Part shown: positions 57,101 to 64,000 of the stretch, piece by piece | Layout of the letters: the number at the start of each line of letters is the position of its first letter | How positions within the stretch are numbered: the first letter of the stretch is position 1 | NCBI GenBank assembly: GCA_024449915.1 | Contig: JAMZAV010000958.1 | Coordinates: 124,001-188,000 of the forward strand | Length of the DNA stretch: 64,000 nucleotides | DNA from: Sweltsa coloradensis | Taxonomy: Eukaryota > Arthropoda > Insecta > Plecoptera > Chloroperlidae | Direction: 5' to 3' | The notes under the pieces: generated by a model | Told to the model about the DNA's origin: nothing | What the model saw: only the letters and a program-made list of their open reading frames with translations | The model's database searches: none | Translations under genes and position numbers: made by a program

Positions 57101-57670
57101 CTGCTGGCCAACCGGCAGCCGGCAAAGTGATGGCTAGCCATCTTCACGCCTGTGGCGGCAAAACAACAGCAACACGGCAGCGGCCAACCATCACTGGGCA
57201 GGTTACTAGTATGTTGTGGCCAGCCATGCGTAGGGTTACAAGTGATGGTCCATGACTTATCCGCTGCTGGCCAACCGGCAGCCGGCAAAGTGACGGCCAG
57301 CCATCTTCACGCCTGCGGCGGCAAAACAACAGCAACACGGCAGCGGCCAACCTTCACTGGGCAGGTTACTAGAATGTTGTGGCCAGCCGTGCGTAGGGTT
57401 ACGAGTGATGGTCGAACACTTTTCCTCTGCTGACCAACCGACAGTCGGGAAAGTGGTGGCCAGCCATCTACACGCCTGTGGCGGCAAAACGACATAAACA
57501 CGACAGCGGCCAACCAACACCGGGCTGGGGTTATTTTTGTTCTGGCCAGCCTTCAGACGGTATGCCAGTGACAGCCTGACACCTTCTCACTGCTGGCCAG
57601 CCAGTGGCCACAGTGGCCAGAAGTGCCAGCACGCAGCCATCACTCTACCGTAACTTATGTGTTTGCTGGG
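57101..57670. repeat. 163-bp GGCCAG-rich tandem repeat ending in a CCCAGCAAACAC-type terminus
   Basis: Unit starts (CTGCTGRCC) at 57101, 57264, 57427 and 57590; the fourth is partial. Units 1 and 2 are nearly identical and 3 is more diverged. The block ends with GTGTTTGCTGGG at 57659-57670, the same terminus as the fold-back element at 56449-56717. The array may therefore be the interior of a longer element of that family whose left end is at 56449 or has been lost. Frames on both strands here are repeat artefacts. Confidence 0.85.
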
Positions 57671-58679
57671 TAAGTTGCGTTATAGTATAGATAAACTGGA
57701 AGAACACCGACATTTCATAGAGGTCTTGATGGGATTACGTAGTTTCCATGTCAGTGTGTTATTTAATTTACACAGTTAAGCCATGTTCTAGCTGTGTGGG
57801 GTTGTTGATCATATACTTATTAAATTTGGTTTTGCATGTCATATTATTTTTTTGTACAACTTAATATGTTTGTATGTAAAAAAAAGTGTAGAAACACAAA
57901 ATAAAGATCTTGTTTCTCGATTTAATTAGTCGGGAAACACTCCCATAGGTGGAATTGTTAATATTTAATAAAATTCAGAAGCTAAAAATCGGGTTCGAAC
58001 CTCGATCGGGATGGATTTTTTAACTTCTGAATTGTATTAAATATTAAAGATCTTGTACTTTAAAAAAATCCTGTTACATTCCTTTTTTAAATCACTCTTG
58101 AAATCAAACTTTGTGTAGAATTGTTGGTTACGATAAGCAACAAGTTACCAACTAAAACCTGAAACAATTGGATTCTGTTGTAATTTGTTTGTCCACCAGT
58201 ACTTGCATTATGTCACGATATGTTACGTGACAATAATAATAAACTTTTATGGTGGCCATTATTGCCGCTCGTGAAAGCATGTGGGATATCGTAGATAAAG
58301 CAATGAGTGCTTTGTTGTTTTGGAATTCATTTGATTTATGGATCATTACATTAAGTTATACGAGAATTACAATTAAAAAATGGCTAATCTTTTTTACTAA
58401 CATCGCTCCCAGCACGGGTAACTAATTGTATTATCGTATTTGGTATAGTAACTGTATATAGTAACATGTTATTCTTCTTTATGTCCCACAAACCAAGTAA
58501 ATCTCGAACACTGTTCGTGTAATCTGAGAAGCACATTTCCCAACTCTCACAACTCGCCTGAGACCTATAGTAAAACCAGCATACATCTAAGAGTAATTCG
58601 TCTCTGTATGTTGACAACGTCGCTGCTTCCGGCACGCTAGGAGTCTCAGAGGGCCTACCTTGTGATAAAGAGTTTAGAT
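57671..58679. other. No supported gene; palindrome with a central B box
   Basis: 57960-58045 is an inverted repeat (AATATTTAATAAAATTCAGAAG and its partner) around 'CGGGTTCGAACCTCG'. The minus-strand open frame 58384-58635 extends open to about 58670 with no stop and an unbiased composition, but no domain was recognised; an exon cannot be excluded. Confidence 0.35.
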
Positions 58680-59012
58680 AGGAGTGTCACTAGAGTTTGG
58701 ATATTTGGGGGGGGGGCTTTTGTGCCAGTGGCGTATCCAGGAACCAATTGTTTCATAACCATCCGATTAATTCATAGATGTACTGGAGGCCTAGATTTTT
58801 TCCTTCAAGGTCATTTTCGTGAAAATCTGTGCGTTTAAAAGCATCACAATGACCAATTTTTTCTTAAATCCTCTTTTTAATATCTCCTTAAAAGTCATTT
58901 TGGTTAAACCTGTACCTTTTAAAGGATGACCAACTGTGGAAAAAATAAAAACGACGAAATTAATGGGGAAGCGGACGCCCTCCCCCCCAAAAAAACCCTA
59001 GTGACGCCACTG
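58680..59012. mobile_element. Non-autonomous hAT element, worn left end
   Basis: The right end AGTGACGCCACTG pairs with the left AGGAGTGTCACTAGAGTTT, and both are followed inward by G/C-runs. Flanks GTTTAGAT (58672-58679) and GTTTAGAG (59013-59020) agree at 7 of 8. An inner CCAGTGGCGTATCCAGG at about 58725 resembles another hAT left end, so there may be two nested insertions. Confidence 0.62.
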
Positions 59013-59020
59013 GTTTAGAG

Positions 59021-59343
59021 CAGCTCTGCTACAACTGCTACAGTATACAGTAGCTACACAGCTAGAGAAGCTAACAACCTCTCCCAATGAGGACGTGTTT
59101 AATTACGTTCCCAGGCGAAGCGCATTCCCGTGTTGACTGTGTCTCTCCTGAATCCAAATGTGAATTATTAAATTATAATTAGGTGCGAGAGAAGACGTGC
59201 GTCGCTAGCATAGAGAGTCGAGGAGTCTTCAAGTGAAATATGTTTGTAATCAAAAGTTCGTTAGTTATCCTATGTCAAAACTTTGTCGTCTTCTGTCTTT
59301 AACAAGATGTTGTGACGTCTTACGTCTCCTCCGGCGATGTGAG
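59021..59343. other. No gene seen
   Basis: Unique sequence upstream of the CCAAT cluster. Confidence 0.35.
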
Positions 59344-59424
59344 CCAATCATTCGCGAAAAAAGTCTATCGAAGCGCTGCGGCGGCGGCGCGTGTACTACG
59401 CATTGCGGTATTGGTTGTAATTGG
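59344..59424. promoter_or_regulatory. CCAAT-box cluster in CpG-rich sequence (promoter-like)
   Basis: CCAAT at 59344 (AGCCAATCATTCGCG) and reverse CCAAT boxes at 59410 and 59420 (ATTGGTTGTAATTGGCGG), with a CG-dense GCGGCGGCGGCGCG between. Spaced CCAAT boxes in CpG-rich DNA are typical NF-Y promoter sites. It lies about 75 bp before the THAP half-exon, fitting a promoter for it, but no TATA box or initiator can be fixed. Confidence 0.5.
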
Positions 59425-59498
59425 CGGCGATCATCCCATAAGTAAACAAGGCTCGTTGACTTCGTTATTATGTCTCTATAGCAAATACAAATGTTTGT

Positions 59499-59657
59499 AA
59501 TAGCTACTGCTCCGTTCCTAAATGCAACAGTAAGGGGAAAGTTGTGTGTTTCCATCTTTTTCCTAAAGACCTGACGCTTAGAAAGAGATGGGCACACGTA
59601 TTGAAAATCGGGAAAACTACTAGGGCTAGGCCTAGCCTATGCATAGGGGGTAGGGCC
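59499..59657 (+). CDS. THAP zinc-finger half-exon (partial; host gene or P-like relic)
   Basis: The plus-strand frame (open from about 59464, stop at 59658-59660) reads NSYCSVPKCNSKGK, then VCFHLFPKDLTLRKRWAHVL before KIGK. THAP domains are C2CH zinc-dependent DNA-binding fingers. Visible here are the first Cys pair (C-x4-C, as CSVPKC), the F..FP motif and the conserved tryptophan after LRKR. The CxxH half is absent, expected in the next exon, but no donor or second exon was identified; the TAGGCCTA-rich tract begins right after it. No ATG is in frame: ATG at 59491 is one frame off, so either a start exon lies upstream or a one-base indel separates it. It may be the first coding exon of a THAP gene or a relic. 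Confidence 0.62.
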
Positions 59658-60480
59658 TAGGCCTATTACAAAGTATGTAATGTGTGAGGCTCATACTTTA
59701 CAAACCAAGAAAATATTTTAAAATAATAGGTTAATGAAGAAATATAAATCCATTGCTTATGCCTAGGCCCTTGCAGAGATGCCTTTAGGGTAGGCCTAGC
59801 CGCGAGCTGTCAAAATGGGCGTAGGGCTGGCCTAGGCCTAGACTATAGTCGCCCTAGGCCCTAGATATAAAAAAAAACACAGTCGTAAGCCTAGGCCCTA
59901 GGCCAAGAATGTACACTTAAAACTCTTTTCTTCACCAGGAACGGCCGTTTCTTTAACGTAGCACATTTCCTTCTTTGGTCTTTTGGAACATACAAAGTTC
60001 CTGCAGTCAGTTTTAGCTTGCCCGCCACTTCTTCTCAAGATCGGTGCAGCTGATCTTCAAGTGAGGTGATGTAAATCGTAACTAATCAGGTTCTCTATGT
60101 ACCTCGTAACAATCATTGAATTGTATTACTGAATAGAATAGACAATAAATAGGTAAAGGAAGGAACTAAGGGCTAGGTAGCCCTAGTCTAGGCAATGTCA
60201 AGGTGACAGCACGTAATGGCCAGAAGCAGCTGCCTTGTGCACCTGTTTAGTCAAATCATCACGTACTGTTATACTTAGGCCCATCTTAGGCCTACTTCCA
60301 ATTTGTGAGGCGGCGTAAATTTTTAGGTTTGTAAACAAAATGTAAAAGTCTCAAAGCAGTCTGTTTCTGCCTTTAATCCCACAGCATAGGACCGTAGGCC
60401 TAGGCCCTAGTAGGCTAGGCTATGTGATTTGCTTCCTAAACACCTTCCCCCTCCTTAATTATAGGCCTACGGCCGTAGGC
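59622..60480. repeat. Cluster of TAGGCCTA / CTAGGCC palindromic words
   Basis: More than a dozen overlapping TAGGCCTA, CCTAGGCC and GGCCTAGG words, concentrated at 59622-59670, 59761-59835, 59865-59912 and 60393-60480. The same 8-mer appears singly across the window (for example 172, 3729, 5618, 6102, 22992, 37795). It is not a simple tandem array. Confidence 0.8.
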
Positions 60481-62854
60481 CATCACCTATAAACCTTATA
60501 ACTTCGTCCCACCTAACCTTAAGGGTTTCTGACATTACAGATTATTATTTGTATTGGACAAATTGCACCCGAAAATACATGAGTGGAGATGGAGTGCGAT
60601 CACTTTATACCGCAATGATCCGCCATGTTGTTTTTGTAGTGCTGCCATCTACTATGACTTTTTTTGGCCAATAGAGACCAGCATACGCATGATTGATTGG
60701 TGTTTGGCTTGATGTTTCGTATTATATGCGGTGGTGCCACTATCGAGTCGAATTTAAAGTGATAATTTAAAAAACTAAACTAAAATGACGTAATATTTCG
60801 GATACTTTTAACACCCTTTCAATGACAACAATAAAGACATAAACTCCGTCTCCTAATCAAGGTCGATACATCAAAACAATAACTGCCATCTTAGTCTCGT
60901 AAAAATATCTTTAATATACATTTTATAACACAAATAAAAAGTTCAAACAATAGTTTATGGCTTGTCTGAAAGATGAACCACTTTTGTGTTTGAGACCTTT
61001 TGAGACATCGTTAGTCGTAATCTCAAAAAATGAAGTAAAATAATTTTTAATGTCAAACTTTATTAAAAGTTTCATAAATGTGGTTTTATTTTGACCACCG
61101 CTTCACCTCGAAGATCGCAATCCACCTCCCTACCCTAATGGTCGTGAATCTTTTATCGTTCCTCCCCCCGACATCTTCCCTCCATCAGTGAAGTGAATCG
61201 TGAAACCACTCGGCAATCTTCGTACAGCCTCGTGTGGATGTCGAAACGAAACGTCTGCTGAGCGAAGCAATTTACACGTATGAATGCAATAATTTATAAT
61301 CCCCCGGTGTGGTGGAGTGTGGTGGTTGTTTGCCGCGGCACGTGCCGGCTATAACCGGTTACGCGCCACTCCGCTCCGCTGCCACCAAACTAGGACTTGG
61401 GCGTTTTACGGCGAATCACCGTTTAACTAACGACGCTTTCAAGTCGTGATAACGTGGGCAATTATATGATATGCATATAGCATAATGACTGGACTGTTTG
61501 GTAATAAATGTACATATTAAACATTGTATAAAGGGTGATTGTATATTGTTGTTTCGTTCAAATGTATACCTGTTTAATTCATATATTTTTTAATAATTCA
61601 GCATAGTTCTAGAAATAATGTATCAATGTTTAATGTATTAATGTAGCTTGTTTATGAAAAAATGAGTGGATATCCCATGTATTGAGTTATGGAAGAATTA
61701 TAAAAGTTCCTCTTCGGTGTAGCCTGAACATGAAGTACATTGGGGCTTTCAATGCAATTGATTAAATAATTGATAATTGTTATTCCTACTTTGAGAACTA
61801 GCAAAGTCAACAGAAAGCTTTTGAGTAATGTTTAGCTATATCTGGAGTTGCTCATACGGTTGGGGCGCAGGTTCGAAGCTTGTAGGGAACGATTAGCTTG
61901 ATGAATGTCACATCAGGTCGATCAGGCACTGTTGTTTGTATTGTTAATTGTTAATCATCCTCATATAACATCATTATTAAACGTGTCAATAGTGTCATAA
62001 CTTAAATAAAGAGAAATACACCACCCCTTAGAGGAACCTCCTATAAAGGCACACAAGCGCATACATTTTGTTATGGTGATTATTTAAAACTGTGGGTTAG
62101 AATCTCCAGTCAGATATTCTAGTTTGGAGGGCAAGAGTTATACAGAGTTTGAGTAATGGGTGTTGTTTTAGTTTAATGATTCTGTGTTATGTTCAAACCA
62201 GATTTAACGCAGTTTAGTTGTCGCTTAGATGTTTATAGTTAGTTAGGGATTAATTCTACACCTTCCTTTAGAATCGGGATACGAAAGTTATCTACAGACT
62301 TCAGTGTTACTTCATGGCGGTAGTTAGTGTACTTGTATCAAACTTGTAATCTGGAAGAATGTTGTCTCCTTGAGTTCTTCTTCTTGTCTTACGCTGTTGA
62401 TCGATCTAGTCTCCAAGTAACTCGCCTGATCACGTGTTGACTTGACAGCCCCTGGCTGACGTACTAGGCGACAAGGAAGGGTCTTGTGGGGAATCTTTAA
62501 TGAGGGCTGTCATGCAAGTAGCGCATGTGATTGCATGCTCGGCCTACTCGGAAGTGGGCAATCTATATCTCAGAGAGGGCAATCTATCACAGAGTGGTCA
62601 ATCTATCTCAGAGAGGAGACAGAATTACTCTATTATACGTCGCAAGGATAAAATAATATCTAATTCGAAATTACAATTTCTTGGAGGTATTCTCTAGCAT
62701 CGAGTCACCGAAGCGGCAGAGAAAACCTTTGCATATAAAGCGCGTTTCTCAAGTTGGGGATGAAATCACATTTTTGTACAAAGAACCAAAAGTTATGGTT
62801 CTTGTGCTTCGAGTTACAATATAATTGTAACTATTAAACATTGTAATTGTACGC
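60481..62854. other. No gene seen
   Basis: 61080-61450 is CpG-richer and includes 'GCGCCACTCCGCTCCGCTGCC', vaguely like Helentron 5' ends, but no matching terminus was found. The open frame at 62500-62697 lacks a domain. A B-box-like 'GGTTCGAAGC' lies at about 61870. Confidence 0.35.
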
Positions 62855-62940
62855 GTATGGCTTGTCGGTCTTGTAGGTTCACTGTCCAATATCTATGTAG
62901 AAGGTCCCAGGCTCAAATCCCGGTTTGAGCATAATTTTAT
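62855..62940 (+). repeat. tRNA-like sequence (possible SINE head)
   Basis: 'TCGGTCTTGTAGGTTCACTGTCC' resembles an A box; 'AGGCTCAAATCCCGGT' resembles a B box, followed by a T-rich stretch. It is similar in style to the S2 head at 28491 (both contain GGTCTTGT). The acceptor stem does not pair. Confidence 0.5.
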
Positions 62941-63216
62941 TTAACTTATGAAAATGACTTGGAATGGGCATCTGTAATATTAATGAAAATGTTATGATGT
63001 GTTGTGTAAACGACTAATCGGTGAGTTTCGAGCCATAATAATAAAATTGAAATTTATTAAATAATTTTAAAGTATCAAGCACACTTCCAAGAATAACATG
63101 TGAAGAAGGGGTAGATTTCATTTATATGTTAAGTTATTTAATGGAGAGACTTAAATTTGAAAACAAATGGGATTTCGGTTTCGGATTGAGTTTATGTATC
63201 TCGTCGTGAGTTCAAA
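62941..63216. other. No gene seen
   Basis: AT-rich sequence before the satellite; nothing supported. Confidence 0.4.
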
Positions 63217-64000
63217 ATGCATTTCCTTCATGAAACTCTGAAGCGAGTCTGGCGCTACTTCAACAAGGTAGCGGGTCGGTGAAACAAGCGTGCAGCACGC
63301 TACCTACTGTGAAGCTACAGAGTTAGTTACAAACAGCGCGTCATGAACGTGCTCACAGGGGACGTGGATCAATGGCAACATCATCACCCTGTTATATTAT
63401 GATCCGACATCTGAGCCACGTGCTACATAACTATAGCTCACCCCGTCTATAAGAACGCGCGTCCACACTTGGGATGGTTAATAACGTTAGTACTTCGTTG
63501 AGTCTAAAAGATGCATTTCCTTCATGAAACTCTGAAGCGAGTCTGGCGTTACTTCAACAAGGTAGCGGGTCGGTGAAACAAGCGTGCAGCAGGCTACCTA
63601 CTGTGAAGCTACAGAGTTAGCTACAAACAGCGCGTCATGAACGTGCTCACAGGGGACGTGGATCAATGGCAACATCATCACCCTGTTATATTATGATCCG
63701 ACATCTGAGCCACGTGCTACATAACTATAGCTCACCCCGTCTATAAGAACGCGCGTCCACACTTGGGATGGTTAATAACGTTAGTACTTCGTTGAGTCTA
63801 AAAGATGCATTTCCTTCATGAAACTCTGAAGCGAGTCTGGCGTTACTTCAACAAGGTAGCGGGTCGGTGAAACAAGCGTGCAGCAGGCTACCTACTGTGA
63901 AGCTACAGAGTTAGCTACAAACAGCGCGTCATGAACGTGCTCACAGGGGACGTGGATCAATGGCATCATCATCACCCTGTTATATTATGATCCGACATCT
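63217..64000. repeat. 294-bp satellite, running off the window edge
   Basis: Units start (ATGCATTTCCTTCATGAAAC) at 63217, 63511 and 63805; the third is cut by the window end. The units are almost identical, with isolated substitutions (for example GCGCTAC/GCGTTAC, AGCACGC/AGCAGGC). Each contains 'GGTAGC' and 'GCTACC' 35-45 bp apart that could pair, a CACGTG word, and 'GTCTATAAGAACGCGCG', which is TATA-like. No protein frame is conserved. High uniformity implies recent amplification. Confidence 0.93.

Noticed and set aside
57076..57520. Six overlapping open frames on both strands
   Set aside because: They follow the 163-bp tandem repeat in every unit and have no protein features.
63217..64000. 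Spliced-leader or snRNA gene array
   Set aside because: No Sm-site-like T-rich tract or clear donor at a conserved position; a plain satellite is the simpler reading.

Overview
This window reads as repeat-rich, non-coding DNA from an animal nuclear genome, most likely an invertebrate. The support is AT-rich sequence with no bacterial-style ORFs, tRNA-derived SINEs, a non-LTR retrotransposon, hAT, Harbinger and Helentron-like DNA transposons, THAP and MADF domain remnants, long microsatellites, and the palindrome TAGGCCTA scattered throughout. The species cannot be fixed from the sequence. No complete host protein-coding gene could be identified. The only recognisable coding pieces are a reverse transcriptase remnant, two MADF-domain copies inside a palindromic transposon, a 24-codon THAP-like start, and one THAP zinc-finger half-exon that may belong to a host gene.

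Layout. 0.2-5.3 kb: Helentron-like family A copies (198-850, 1006-1449, 4316-5126). 5.9-15 kb: a 55-bp minisatellite, a fold-back MITE and several non-autonomous hAT elements with 8-bp target duplications (8145-8486, 10964-11408, 12268-12908, probably 14370-14921). 16.7-21.8 kb: a MITE, then a cluster of Helentron-like family B copies (18557-20947) with tRNA-like segments, two 180-bp inverted units and a nested SINE, then another family A copy. 23-30.3 kb: tRNA-derived SINEs, a palindromic MITE, a hAT at 26589-27093, and a SINE split by a 1374-bp hAT (28837-30210). 30.3-37.3 kb: mostly unique AT-rich DNA with microsatellites. 37.5-39.2 kb: a 1.7-kb near-perfect palindrome, identified as a PIF/Harbinger element by its TAA target duplication and MADF frames. 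39.2-51.5 kb: gene-free, with a 57-bp tandem repeat, SINEs, decayed Helentron copies and homopolymer-rich sequence that may be poorly polished. 51.6-53.4 kb: a truncated LINE between ATT microsatellites. 55.3-59 kb: a SINE, a retroposed THAP-containing inverted-repeat element, a GGCCAG-rich fold-back element, a 163-bp tandem array and a hAT. 59.3-60.5 kb: a CCAAT-box promoter-like segment, a THAP half-exon and a TAGGCCTA cluster. 63.2 kb to the edge: a 294-bp satellite that continues out of the window.

How the parts relate. The hAT elements share internal sequence and so form one non-autonomous family needing a transposase from elsewhere. Helentron families A and B share a 3' end and the same terminal architecture. 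The SINE and the LINE share a 3' hairpin and AAATA-type tail, suggesting the LINE machinery moved the SINE. Most of the window is best read as layers of transposon insertion, several of them nested. All identifications come from reading the sequence; no database search was possible.
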